Origin: Trichostrongylus colubriformis
Lineage: Eukaryota; Nematoda; Chromadorea; Rhabditida; Trichostrongylidae
Reading direction: 5' to 3'
Assembly: GCA_963978905.1 (NCBI GenBank)
Contig: OZ022257.1
Span: forward strand, 40,062,203-40,126,202
DNA: 64,000 nucleotides
The position numbers and the translations under genes were made by a program. Positions 22,330-33,944 of the stretch are shown piece by piece (the first letter of the stretch is position 1; each line of letters opens with the position of its first letter). The notes below the pieces were generated by a model that saw only the letters and a program-made list of their open reading frames with translations, ran no database searches and was not told the origin of the DNA.

Positions 22330-24430
22330 GGCACCTAGAACTCTCCCAGATCCAAACCCTAACGCATTGATGTGGTTCTGGAAAAGATAGGAAGTAATCA
22401 CCTATATACCACCTTAGACTTGACAAGCGGATATCTCCAACTTCTCCTTGACGAGGAAAGCAGTTATAAGTGCGGAGTGGTCACCGAAAATAAGATGTAT
22501 CAAATGACACATTTGCCCTTTGGACTGAAAGCAGCTGGCGGTTATTTTGCTCGTATAATGGCCAAAACGCTGGGCGGTCTTGATGATATTGTTCTACCTA
22601 CATAGATGATATCCTTATTTACACTAAAGATTTCCCATCCCACCTGAAAGCAATTGATGAAAGCAGTAGAAATGGTATTATCTCGATTACGTCAATACGG
22701 TTTGAAAGCATTGCTCATAAACGTGTTTTCGCCCGAAATCAAAACCTCTTAGGGCATAAACAACAACTACTCACCCGCATGAGCTCACACAAAGGCAGTT
22801 CGAGAGTTCCACGTGCTATGATAGAAGTGAAACGATCCTGGGAATGGTTGGATTTTCAGAAGATTCATAACCAATTTCGCTAGCAGAGCTGAACCGCTTA
22901 CACGGCTCACTCGAAAAAATTATAAATTCCAATAGACTGATCTCCAACAATCAGCATCCATTGAATTACGGGATGCTTCAGTGCAAAAACTGATGCCACA
23001 TTCCTTGATTACGATAAGCCATTTCACATTTCTACGTATGCTAGTGCGATCGCACAGGTCAGTGCTCCCATGCAGGAGATCGAATCTGATCAAAATAGCT
23101 TTTATGCGGTGGCATACTGTAGCTGCATCCTCAGTGAGTCAGAATGCCGCTGGCCGGCAGTCCAAATCGAGCTAGGTGCCACTCTTTTCGCCTCAAGACA
23201 ATTCAAGACCTATATATGCATGAAAAGTCACTCTCCATAGTGATCATAAACCCATAAACCTTCTGGCTCAATAAAAGCAAGCGCATAATAACCTAGCGTG
23301 ATGGCTCACTGAACTACAGACTTATGATATGAAAGTCGTCCACATCATAGGGAAACAGAACACAGTGGCTGGCGCGCTCTCTCGCGCAATCGAAGACAGA
23401 GGTGAATCCTCTGCACACAGCGAAGAACTACAAGATATTATTGATTCTCCTATTAGCCTGCCTTTCTCGTTTCAAATCTCTCGATATATGACCTCAAGTG
23501 TAGCCATGCCGTATCGTCAACCGACGAAGTCTTTGATGTTCATACCACACTCATCACTGGACACAACATCAAGCGCACACCGTTCCAGCTCACTTCTCGG
23601 CTGTCTTATGGGCTGGAGAAAGACATTAGCTGAGACACTTCGTAAATTTTACTGGCCTTCGGTGCATTCGGACATCCGCAAATGGTGCCAAGAGCGCTTA
23701 ACATGTCAAATGAGAAGACAACCTATTCCGGCATATAAAGAAACATTAATTCCCGTACACAGCGAGGCAGTCTTTTCAAAAGTTGGTCTGGATTTGTGTG
23801 ATCCTCTAAAGACCAGGGAGCGCGGTAACAAATACATACTAAATATGATCTGTTGGTTCACCCTGTGCGTAATATTGGTCCCCCTGATGAACGTGCTAAT
23901 ACGATTTTCTGTTTTTTTACCGCATTTTCGACCGTATTTTCTACTCTTCGGATGCGACCCTGCTTCTATGATTGACCGTATCATAGAACCACGAACATCC
24001 GCACTCTCTCCAGACGCGAGTGATGTACTAGACTACAATGAACAACTCATCAGCGCATTACAGCTGGCATGGGCCAACGCAGCTGTATACGCACGAGAAT
24101 ATTAATACAAAATGGAACTGCAGTGTGACAAACACTCTAGATCGGCATCGATTCGAGTCGGAGATAGAGACTTCTTTATGAACTACGCGAGCAAGCAAGG
24201 GTCTGCGAGGAAATTATGTTTACCTTGGACTGGCCAATTTCGTGTGATAAGAGTTGACCCTCCCCTTGCAGTCATAGTTAGCATCACATCTCCTCACTGA
24301 AAGCCGCGATGCGTTCATAGAAATCAAATCAAGAAAGGTTTCGAATGCGCAAGACCAGCTTCTTCGCTTCCTACCATTCCCGAAGAGGAATAAGCCATCA
24401 TCACCCATTCACCGATCAGTGACATTATAG
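22330..24430 (+). pseudogene. Gypsy-like pol remnant: RT, RNase H, integrase
   Basis: Polyprotein of an LTR retrotransposon. RT: LYTTLDLTSGYLQLLLDEES (22395-22460), HLPFGLKAAGGYF, then the catalytic YIDDILIYTKDF at about 22602, reached after a one-base frameshift. RNase H: about 23020-23220, with AYCSCILSESECRWPAVQIE then LGATLFASRQFKTYI. The domain ends near 23330-23385 with WLTELQTYDMKVVHIIGKQN then TVAGALSRAIED. Integrase: 23640-24080, with the zinc-binding segment FYWPSVHSDIRKWCQERLTC then QMRRQ and FSKVGLDLCDPLKTRERGNK as the start of the catalytic core. The core is largely deleted before HFRPYFLLFGCDPASMIDRI. A GPY/F-like C-terminal module (WTGQFRVIRVDPPLAVIVSI) lies at 24220-24290. Multiple frameshifts and deletions; inactive. 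Confidence 0.85.
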
Positions 24431-24479
24431 GGTGCGACCATGCACGGCCGTCGGACATTCAAAACATTCCGATACAACA

Positions 24480-25240
24480 GCACAACCATGGCTACAACTT
24501 AGGACCGCAGCGAACTTCGCCAACTTTTGAATAAGACCACGGAGACGATGGATGAGTCTTTTTTAACTTTGCTCGTCACGCTTCCGGAGGGTAGGGTACC
24601 TAAACCGACTAGAAGAAGCAGTAGCAGCTCATCAAGCATTACTACAAGTAGTGGTAGCTCATCCAGCTCGAGTTCTTCCTCAGGTTCATCCACATGAAGT
24701 TCAAATGGTTCCTCTTCAGAGAGATGAATAGAATAGAACAAATCTCATCCTTCTTCTGCACCCATTGCCGAAGCAATTGCTAAGAAATTGACCAACAAAT
24801 TCAGCGATGCAACATTGACTTCTGCGAGAATTCAGCCAAGTGAAGGTGTGGTGACTGATGACGTCACCGAAACGCTAGTTTCCATAGTAGAAAATGTTCC
24901 CATACCTAGTCCCAAGCAGAGCTCTTCAAAGGCCCCTTTCCGAAGACCTCGTTCACCGTGAGAGAGCGACCTCGCTCACGGTCATTTGTCAGGGAACAGG
25001 AGTACTTTCGATCTCACCCCTGGGCCTCCTTGCTAAATAGCAAACCAAGCTCCATAGTCTCACCATATTATGACACTAATCTGGCGGAATCGGAATTTGG
25101 AAAAATCCCAATTCCCGGATATAGCGTTCTGGTGGAAATTTTTCACAACATTCCGACGCTATTCCCCACCCATACCATTCTGTTTCGATACTGGAGGCAG
25201 TCGGTCCGAAAACCATCGAAGCCTCCGAGGAAATAATCAC
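24480..25240 (+). pseudogene. Ser-rich and degenerate segment after integrase
   Basis: One frame reads TTETMDESFLTLLVTLPEGR, then a Ser tract of about 30 residues in which Thr and Gly are interspersed (24610-24700), a stop, and further polar sequence (TNKFSDATLTSARIQPSEGV, VTETLVSIVENVP). It lies between the pol remnant and repeat R1 copy 2, so it is probably the 3' part of the same element or the gag start of another. No domain recognised. Confidence 0.35.
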
Positions 25241-25411
25241 AATTAACAGCTAAACGAGTTGCACCAAGAGGGCAGACCCCACCAACTATGCCAATTGTAG
25301 AAGAAGCCACGCGAGAGGAACAGAGCCCATACGTGCACAGTTTGGTATTGGATGGAGACACGGCTCCAGTTTTGTGCCGTGTAAAATCCTTCTTTGGTAC
25401 CTCAGCGGTGT

Positions 25412-25490
25412 ATTGTTGTGTTGGAGTCGCCAGCTATCATGAAGATAAATATTCTATAATGTGTACGTGTGGCGTGCCAGAGGTTGAATT
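25412..25490 (+). repeat. Dispersed repeat R1, copy 2
   Basis: Same about 75-bp unit as 18996-19085 (GTTGTGTTGGAGTC, AGCTATCATGAAG, ATTCTATAATGTGTACGTGT). Candidate 3' LTR piece of the plus-strand element. Confidence 0.5.
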
Positions 25491-25549
25491 GAGAGGGGTG
25501 AACGATAAGAGGACGTTTGTCCCTTTAGAATAGTACCGTGATAATAGAG

Positions 25550-27150
25550 GGATACAACACCTCTTCCTTCCCTGTTCATAGAAAAACAAGCAATGTCGAT
25601 AACATTGTGTCACCTGAAGTTAATCTTCTGATACTGATGTATTTAAAATCACTAAGAAGGTCTCAGCATGCGCGTCGATTTCGTTGTTTTCCGATTGTTG
25701 GAAGAATTACTTAATTGGCAATTCTCTCTGAACCACCTCTGTGGGGTCGGGTGAGTAGAGAAAGGCGGATCCTCAGTTTCTTTCCGATGAAAAATATAGC
25801 TGGAGAGCTCCTCTTCAATGTCAGACACGAAGTTGACTTAGGCTTTCATTAGAGCAATTCTAGAGTGTCCGCTGTGTATTTTTCCTGAAAATTCGTGACC
25901 GGAGAGGCGGTGATTACTACTCCATCCTACAATAAGAGACATTCGTTGAAGGGCGATAGGGCATCAGGGTGAAAGTCGGAATCTGCTTTATTGTCGGTCT
26001 TCTTCCTTTGATAGAACGAATGACTTGCTGAAGGAGACGGTCCTCAACTGTCTATTCTTTGATTTCGTCGGCTGTGTCATGTAAAGCTTGGATTGCATGG
26101 ACAAATGTATGTGTGATGCGGTCCTCAACAAAAATGGAGGTGTTCAGTCGGTTTTCCACTGAGGCAGACTGGGTTGCAATTATTCCTGAGAGAGCATCTG
26201 TTTGAACGGTGCTTGCGGAAGCGTGACGTTGACAGCTACTGAATGTTGAAGTTATATGCTAGAAGCATAGTTGATTATCTTTGTTCTATCCACGTTGTAA
26301 GTGGCGATACCCTTTTTGGAGCCAGAAATAGTGAGCAGAAGCTCATTATTCATCAGCGAAGTATGTTCCGTCCATAGAGCATTTTGGAGAACGTTTGGAC
26401 AGCAAATACAAGCGCAAGACCGTTTTTCTCAAATTAGTTGTAGATTTCTTCTGCTGACCTCTTTTATCTGCAAGACCGTCTTTCTCAACTTAGCTGTAGA
26501 TTTTCTCTGCTGGCAGTAGTGAGCGAGGAGCATTGGGCAATCACTTTCTCGGACCCACCCTTGTAGCGACGTAAGATAACTGCACCCAAAGTATAATTTT
26601 AAGCATCGGTGGCAACGATGATACCCCGAGTTGTATCGTAATGGGCGAGCAGTAGATCAGATGCGAGTATGTCCTTGTTCTATTGAAACTGCGGTCATAG
26701 CCATTGTAAACTTGAATTTCAGATTCTTTGCTAGCGCACTTAGAGTAATATCCATTATCTGTTGGAATATGGCCGGGACCAACTCGACGTCGAAATGCTG
26801 TCTGTGAACTGGTGTAGTCTTCGGGGGTACTAATCTTTAACAGCTGCTTCAACTGTTGATCATTTCAACTCGTAAGGAGACGTCTGTGAGTCGATGTGGG
26901 AAAATCCTGTTCACCGTCTGGTGTCGCGAAGATATCTTAAGGCAGACGTAGTGACCCATTTGCCTTCCTCGCAATGACTATTGTCGCAGACCAACCGAAG
27001 TGGTTGGTCTTCGAAGCAACTTCGACTGCGAGCCTATCAATTTTTTTTCCTGCTGAAGGAGCTGCGCGGGCATATTTCTTGCATCACAATTTTCTGGCTA
27101 CTCTGTCGATGATCGAACAGGGGCTGATGCGCTAAATGGTGACTAATGCT
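25550..27150 (-). pseudogene. Second Gypsy-like pol remnant (RT/RNase H and linker), minus strand
   Basis: Read from 27150 downward. RT start with FGWSATIVIARKANGSLRLP (about 26990). RNase H with VATDA...LGAVILRRYKGGSEKVIAQ (about 26620-26530) and then KIYS-VEKDGLALVFAVQTF, SKMLYGR about 26470-26350, and a TLLTISGSKKGIATY segment. The RNase H end is partly duplicated: two similar AAGACCGT(T/C)TTTCTCAA(A/C)TTAG blocks lie at 26414 and 26471. A post-RNase H linker lies at 25860-25990 (GVVITASPVTNFQEKY). Stop codons and frameshifts throughout. Opposite strand to, and a different copy from, the 22.3-24.4 kb remnant. Confidence 0.7.
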
Positions 27151-27385
27151 CCATGTGGGGAAGAGAATTCGAAAGCTGCATATTTCACTCTGTATCTAGT
27201 AAATTTAGCGGAGTGCGTCCAACCTAAAGAACAACACCTCAAACTGATGCTTCACGTACAATGACGCCGATCGAGAATGTATATGCGATCTCCTGATGCA
27301 CTATGGGGACAAGTGTTGGGGGCTGTGGTTTATGTGCGCCCATATATCCATGTCGATTCATTGATGTGATTGTTATGTGATTGTA

Positions 27386-27660
27386 GCGACATTTCAGAAT
27401 TTTGAAACTTTGCAGCGATTTCAAAAACAAAATCAAACATTTGTTTATTTGTACGCGTCTAGACGTGCCGGAAAAGGAAGAATGTCTAAAACAAAGCACT
27501 TGGGTTGCCCAGAAAGATTGACGCGACATTTCAGAATTTTGAAACTTTGCAGCGATTTCAAAAACAAAATCAAACATTTGTTCATTTGTACGCGTCTAGA
27601 CGTGCCAGAAAACAGGAAGAATGTCTAAAACAAAGCACTTGGGTTGTCCAGGAAGATTGA
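27386..27660. repeat. Tandem duplication, 2 x 137 bp
   Basis: Unit GCGACATTTCAGAATTTTGA...CCAGAAAGATTGA is repeated head-to-tail at 27386 and 27523 with only a few differences, including a small CAG insertion in the second copy. No coding meaning is apparent. Confidence 0.9.
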
Positions 27661-28584
27661 TGCTCAATTTTTCGTGCCGTCAAGTGCAGAATCATAAATG
27701 GGACACATAGCTTAAGCTGTTCAGCCAACGGATCAGAGTAGACCTAAAAACAAAAAAATCATGAAAGTTAAAAATTTTCAAAAATACGACCCCCCCAACC
27801 CTAAGTACGATCCTCCTGCTCTTACTCAGCTTCCAACCCGAAATACGACCAGGAATCCTCGATGGAACCTTGAGCCTGGTGCCGAGTACGGAACGCTCGG
27901 TGCGTGTCTATGCGGTCGGTCGAGCTTGCACCCTCATAAGAGTGGTGATGCTCACATAGAGAGAGCAGAGAGAGCAGGTATTTTGGCCGACCGGAAAATG
28001 TGGTAGAACAACAAAGAATGAAAGGAATGAAGTAGTCAAGAACGCGATAGAATTATGATCGCCTTCCATTCGATCTTTTCGAAGACATTCTTACCGAGCC
28101 CTACGTCTTTGAAAGGGCTGATTCAGAGAGAAAAATTGCCCCGCCACAAAGATTTACACCGCATTCGGCACCATCTTCATTGAAACGCACCTGGAGAAGC
28201 ATCAATAAAGGCCTATGGTGTACCTTTCATAGGGCGTTTCGTTACATATTATCTCTTTGAAGATCGCTCCGTAATTTAAAAATGATATAAGGACATATCC
28301 TGGTGTTTTTCTTCAGCGCTACTGGTATAAAGGTGTCCACGACATATTTCAGCTTCAGTTATCTAGGTGTGGATGAACGAGGTGTTAACTCAGATGTGAA
28401 AAGAAAAGGAAACGGGGAAAACGTGGGGTAAATTCAGCAGCCGTAGGCGAGACCTCTAGTGTTCAGACGACTCTGATCTCCTCGACGCTGGTTCTTCATT
28501 TTTGAAATGCTAGCTCATCCACCTGAGCTCTGCTAATTGCTATTACAAGTGAAGGTCAAACATTGCTCTTTGCATGCGTATAGG
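27661..28584. other. Interval with no recognisable gene
   Basis: No motif-bearing frame or repeat recognised. Confidence 0.45.
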
Positions 28585-28978
28585 TTAAAGGCACCGGGAG
28601 GGTTAAGGGAAAACTGTATATGCATGTTCTCTGGATATTAACCTTCTACATCTGAAGAGGTGATATGCTTTGAAATTCGCATTGAGAAAGCGCGGTCTGT
28701 GGTCCTATCACTACGCCGTGGCACGACGTGTCGTCCTGCAGTCGTGCAGCAGGGCGACTTGCCGGCGGGAAAACATTGGCGGCCGGCTGATTTAGCCTCT
28801 CCACCCGTCTGCAGATATCCCGATTAATGACGCAGAGGGGTGCGAGAGAAATGGGGTTTTCGAGTTCCTCTCTCGAGTTTTCGTCGTTTGGTCTCGTCTT
28901 TTCTATACTGTGACATTGCCGAGCACCCCTACTTTCATATTCCACGGTCTGCCAAACTTACCTTTCTGATGTCTTTAA
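28585..28978. mobile_element. TTAA-flanked MITE, family F3, copy 2
   Basis: TTAAAGGCACCGGGAGGGTTAAG at the left and CTGATGTCTTTAA at the right, with TTAA on both outer edges. The interior matches 14139-14550 in order (AAGGGAAAACTG, CATGTTCTCTG, GAGCACCCCTACTTTC). Confidence 0.75.
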
Positions 28979-29911
28979 AGAAATATTCAGACTTCGCTAG
29001 TAAGCATAATGGCTGCTGAACGGCGGTACGGATCCGTGTCAAGCAGGTGCATGCCACTAAGACAGAGAAATCGCTTTTGGGCGTCCTGCTTGCGACGCAT
29101 GGTGCGAGCTACGCGCACCGCATTGCATGGGTCACAAAGCGATGACGATGCTTTACCAATCTTCACGCTTCCCGACTCAACTCATACGGTGTCGCTGCCT
29201 CGCACCATCGCATAGCGTGCCAAACGCGACCATGCGAATTCTTTGTTCTAATGGCAAAGATCCGTGTCAAGCATTTCTTCATGCTTTATTTTCTTTGTTG
29301 ACGGCATACGACATAGCAGGGGTGGTATCGACCTGTGCCACGCGAAGCTTTGATGCGTGATGGTAACGTACAGCATGTGACGTGCACATCTGTAGGGAAA
29401 GCTGAACCGGCGTGATTGGTCGAATTTCTAAATTTCTTGAAACCTTTCCACCACACCATTTTTCGCTTCTTCGAAATAAATTTTCACAATAATTTGTGTA
29501 CTGCGGTTCAGTCGTGGTCAAATATCCCATTTCACTGCTGCAATGGGTGTACCACTGCAGCGGCGCGAGGATGAGTATAAACGCGCACAGAAACCGTAAA
29601 TCGAAAGTCGGCGACCGTCTCAAGGTGGTCTACACTCTTATTCTATTCAGCCAGCGGGGTAGCGGTGCCAACTACGTAGCGAGGACTTGCTGTTGACTGT
29701 CATAAGACAGGATATAGAATTTTAAGAGTAAAGGAAACCATAGGGCGATAAAAATACGCAAGAATACGTCAATTTCCATTTTCTGTGTAGTACTCCTGTC
29801 AGAGCAACTCGTTAATAAATTCTCACTTTTCATTCTTTATCGAGGGTTCACACTGGTTTTTCTTCATTGAGGTGTTTCGTGGCATCCCTGGAATCTCCAT
29901 TGAGCATGATA
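28979..29911. other. Interval with no recognisable gene
   Basis: A short direct repeat GATCCGTGTCAAGCA occurs at about 29031 and 29261. TTCAGCCAGCGGGGTAGCGGTG at about 29647 recurs near 35144. No gene found. Confidence 0.4.
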
Positions 29912-30185
29912 GCCCAAGCCAGGGCACTCCCAGGTGTCGAGGAAAATGGCCGCTTCAATGCGAGCCCCCCCCCCCCCTTTGGGTACACAAATGCGACCCC
30001 CCCTTTCTGACGTCTACAGCACCGTAAGATTGTATGATTGCTATTTTTCACGTTTTGTGTAGATGTAATGGTTTTCTTTTGTAAATAAATGTTAAATACA
30101 AATATTACAAACATTTATTTTCTTCCTCAAGCACAGAAAAAGGTAATCGAAGAAGCACAATTCAAAAAGAAATAGATCTTCATTT

Positions 30186-30467
30186 CGTAAGGAAGTACCA
30201 TAAACAAATGAAAATTTCGAACAAAATACAAAATTCATGTTACAACTTCAGTTTCATAAGGAAGCACCATGATCAAATAAAAATTTCGAACAAAATACAA
30301 TATTCATATTACAACTTCAGTCTCATAAGAAGTACCATGAACAAATAAAAATTTCGAACAAAATACTATATTCATATTACAACTTCAGTCTCATAAGGAA
30401 GCACCATGAACAAATAAAAATTTCAAAGAAAATACAATATTCAAAATTCATATTACAGTTTCAGTCT
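30186..30467. repeat. Tandem array, about 4 x 69 bp
   Basis: Four consecutive units of about 69 bp (CATAAGGAAGCACCATGA, ACAAATAAAAATTTCGAACA, AAATACAATATTCATATTAC, AACTTCAGTCT). They differ by a few substitutions and indels; the last has an added segment. Lies just inside the hAT left end, where subterminal repeats that bind transposase are often found. Confidence 0.9.
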
Positions 30468-30759
30468 ATCGGGCACGTATGGAAAGTTACATTACTGATT
30501 GCGTCGTGCCCTCTTCTTGCTCTGTTCCGCGGCTCAGTTCTGGTGCATGTGTAATTTCTGTAAACGTATCCGCACAGAGACTGAAAAAACTTCATAAGCA
30601 AAATGCTACAAACACAAGCAGAAGAAACTTACAAACAACATTGCAATTAGACCATAGATGCAAGGAAGACCACCGACGCGGCCCTTTCTATGAACTCGTC
30701 GGAAAACTTATCCCACGCACTGGGAGAAGTTTTAATTTGGGGGACCGCCGTAGTAGAGC

Positions 30760-31300
30760 ACATCACTGAGCAGTAGTTGCTGCAGTGCTTTTCAACTTCG
30801 TTGTAGAAAATGGGCATCTGAAAGTTCCAGATAAAGGAAACCTAAAGAAAAAGCAGGTAATAAAAGTACATGAAAGAAGTACAAAAAATTCAAACATAGC
30901 AAAAACAGTCAAAGAACACAACAAAAACACATATAAACAAACATCAAACACATTCAAAAATAAAGCATGATAGAAACTATACGAATAGCTACGATAAATA
31001 GTTAAAATACATAACAAATTCTGAAAGAAAACCAACATACCTCGATGCGATCAACGGGCGGCCTCGACTATTGATGAAATCTGAGAAAAACACATATAAA
31101 CAAACATCAAACACATTCAAAAATAAAGCACAACGAAATATGAACATAAAAACATAAAAAACATAAAACATAACATAGAGCAAAACATGGAAAATACCGA
31201 TTAGAAATCAAAAACTTGAAATTCGCGGTAACATTCGAAACGCACAGCAGGGCTGCGGTCGCGTCGCGGCGTGCGAACTGGAGCGCGCTAATCGACAAAA
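30760..31300 (-). repeat. Dispersed repeat with internal 45-bp direct repeat
   Basis: AAAAACACATATAAACAAAC followed by ATCAAACACATTC is exactly repeated at 30923-30967 and 31086-31130. The whole segment in reverse complement resembles 21480-22250. Apparent Phe/Cys-rich minus-strand frames are a result of the composition. Confidence 0.6.
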
Positions 31301-32179
31301 ATGGCTGAAAATCGCGAAAGTAGACCTTGTTTGAACGATCATAACTTTCCTCATTTTTTATGATTTGGGACCTCAGATGGTTTGGAAGAACTAGGTTTGC
31401 TCTTCCTAACGACTATTTTAGTTGCTTCAAATGTTCAGAAATGAGAGAGGAATGCGAGTCGAGGATTAGTCGAGGAAAATGAAAATTGCATGCGGGTTTT
31501 TTGACTTCTAACAGTTATAACTTTTTTGTGCTGTATGTTTTGCAACCCCAGTTGTTTTTCCGAAACTAGAGACTTTGCTCTTTCCAACGCGCCCGCGAAC
31601 TCCTTTGTACTCCTTTGTACTGCTTAGTTCTTGAGAAACGTGAGTCGAGGAAATGTCGAGGAAAATTTTTTTGCCATCAAGAGCGTGGCAGCGTCACTAA
31701 GGGAGCGCTCAAAACCTCCTCAAAAGCAGCGCCGTACTAAACAATTTTGCTGGTAGCAGTGCAGTAAAACCAACACCTTAGCGTTTTCCGTCCTTGCTCT
31801 GGATATGCGCCATGCCTCCTACTTTCGCAGTAGATGTGATTGGAAGGGCAGTAGATGTAACTAGAAAGGTGGATGGCCAGTAAGATGATCTCGTGCGGCT
31901 ATCAGATAGGACATACATTTGTGGCTTCGTTTAGGGATACGCCATGGACCGCTTTTCTGCTACAAGTTGCAGATAACATGAAAAGGATGTTCCACGGTGT
32001 GAGTGATCGGTGAACGCCCTTTGAATGCTCAATGTTCTAGTGGACAGTGAACACATTAGTGCACTTCCCCGTAAACACAGTAGCGTTCTCCTCTCCCCTT
32101 TTCGCCTTTTCTTCGTCGATGATAAAGTGCAGAGACAGCGCAGCGCTGCACTGTCCCTGCACTTATGAATTCAGTACTA
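31300..32179. other. hAT interior without recognisable exons
   Basis: No transposase motif found in this part of the hAT element. Short palindromic or repeated phrases occur (TCGAGGAAAAT at about 31460 and 31660), but nothing could be assigned. Confidence 0.4.
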
Positions 32180-33832
32180 TTGGGTCATTCCATAAGTAAT
32201 GTCGTTTTTTTCAGCATAAATTTTTCCTATAAATTACAAGCTTCAGCAGCATGTCATATATCAGTCAAAAGAGGTTTTCCTGCCCTACAAAATAACGTGT
32301 TTAATTTCTAAGTTTGTTAGAATGCGGCCGACATTTAGGCTGGCGAAGAGGTAGGTCCAGCCGACAAAAATTGGCTAAACCGGCAATCAATTGAAACACT
32401 ATATTTTACTTGAGGAAAACTAACCAAGTGTTCCGTACTTAGTCCTGACCTCTTCTACAAATTCCAATATTTAGTTGATCAAGAAGTCGTGTCGTTCTTT
32501 TTCTAAAATCTCTTTTTCGGAAGCACCCAGACTTATTCAAAATGAAATTTTTTTTCTTTCAAACTCCTTGCTTAGAGTTGTTTTATGAACCACTTTGGAG
32601 AACCTTTTTCTGCTATATCGAAAACACCTTTCTGGTTTATTTTGGCTGCGATTCGGCTTGAGTTTTGACATCATGTGATAGGAGTCCAGTTGACATTTTT
32701 CACAATTTATTTTTTCCATAAGAAAGTTAAGGAATTCGGTCAGTGGTATTTTCCTGTTCCTGCCCACCACCTGTTCTTAACATTTAAAAATAGTTTTTTG
32801 CAACGGGTTATAACTTTTTGGAACCGTCTACCAGCCAACGTAGTGAACTCAATGTCTTCAGAATCTTTTAAAGGCAAAGCTAGAAGTATTTTAAAAGGTG
32901 GAGGCTGGTTCTAGATTGTTCTACCAAATCTAATTTCAAGGACAGTTACACTTAATTGAGCTTTTGTTGTATGTATATTATTTATTTACTTAGTGGGTGT
33001 ATCTGTCCTTGAGTAATACCATAACCTTTTGTTTTGTTTGCTAACCCTTGTTGTGACTATTTTTGTAACTGGTGTTTTTAACCTGCTTCACTTGAGCAGT
33101 GTGTGACCCCCAGAAACGCCCTATATGGATTTGAGTGGACGTTGGTGGTGTTGACGGACCTACTAAGATGGTATCCGGAGGCGCACCACAGGAGATCTTG
33201 CGACTTGCAGTGTTGGCGGCCCACTGCTCTTCACCACCTTTCGGCTCCACTCAATCTCACCCGTTCCCCACCCACCGCTAGCCATTTTATGCTCTGCTAA
33301 GCCGCTCATCTGTTTCTGTTTCTGTTTCTGTTTTTATCGGTCACTTTGTAACTGTTTGTTTTGTTTTGTCTTGCTTGTTTTGAACCGATAATAAATCCTA
33401 ATCCTAACTCACCACTATTAAGCTGCCTGGTTGAGAAAATTTTCTTGCCTTGGTTCGACGAATCTGTCTAAAATCACCGAGTCGTGGCGGAAAAACTAAA
33501 TGTGAGAGAAGAGGCAACTTGCTTTCCAAGTAACCAGTTGGCGGAAATTGCGGAAGAGTTTGGGGCTAAGTACGGAACACATTGGTCAGTTTTCCTCAAG
33601 TAAAATATAGTGTTTTAATTGATTGCCGGTTGGGCCAATTTTTGTCTGCTGGACCTACCTCTTCGCCAGCCTAAATGTCGGCGCCATCCCAACATTCTCG
33701 AAAACTGAACATGTCATTTCGTAGAGCAGAAAATTTTCTTCCGAATGATATATGATATGCTGCGAATACTTGTGATTTTATGGCAAAAATTTTTGCTTGG
33801 AAAAAACCGACACCACTTATGGAATGACCCAA
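32180..33832. mobile_element. TA-flanked element with long inverted repeats, nested in the hAT
   Basis: Left end TTGGGTCATTCCATAAGT at 32180 and its reverse complement ACTTATGGAATGACCCAA ending at 33832, with TA on both sides (32178-32179 and 33833-33834). The inverted arms extend about 280 bp inward (for example TTTAGGCTGGCGAAGAGGTA, CAATCAATTGAAACACTATA and GTGTTCCGTACTTAG have reverse-complement counterparts at 33560-33690). The ends suggest a Tc1/mariner-type element. The middle is occupied by a LINE 3' fragment and no transposase is visible. Confidence 0.8.
32690..33412 (+). pseudogene. LINE 3' end inserted in the TA element
   Basis: The frame at 32790-32914 reads FLQRVITFWNRLPANVVNSM then SSESFKGKARSILKGG-stop, the conserved C-terminus of LINE-encoded proteins (WNxLPxxVVxAxSxxxFKxxL). 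About 500 bp of 3' UTR follow, ending AATAAATCCTAATCCTAA at about 33390-33409; a short-repeat tail of this type is typical of CR1-like LINEs. The 5' boundary is approximate. Severe 5' truncation is usual for LINE insertion. Confidence 0.7.
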
Positions 33833-33944
33833 TATATCTTACTCCGACTCTTATTGGGCCCTTACGGCTCCTTCTCCAGGTGAAAGGAACTATGCAATGG
33901 TGAAAATCTCAGGGCTCATTTACAGGTAGCGCCTCCCATTACAG

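Noticed and set aside
24499..24741. Minus-strand Glu/Leu-rich frame (possible acidic coiled coil)
   Set aside because: It is the complement of the Ser-codon tract in the plus-strand retroelement remnant.
30186..30467. Regular repeats considered as a CRISPR-like array
   Set aside because: Contiguous 69-bp units with no unique spacers, in a eukaryotic transposon.
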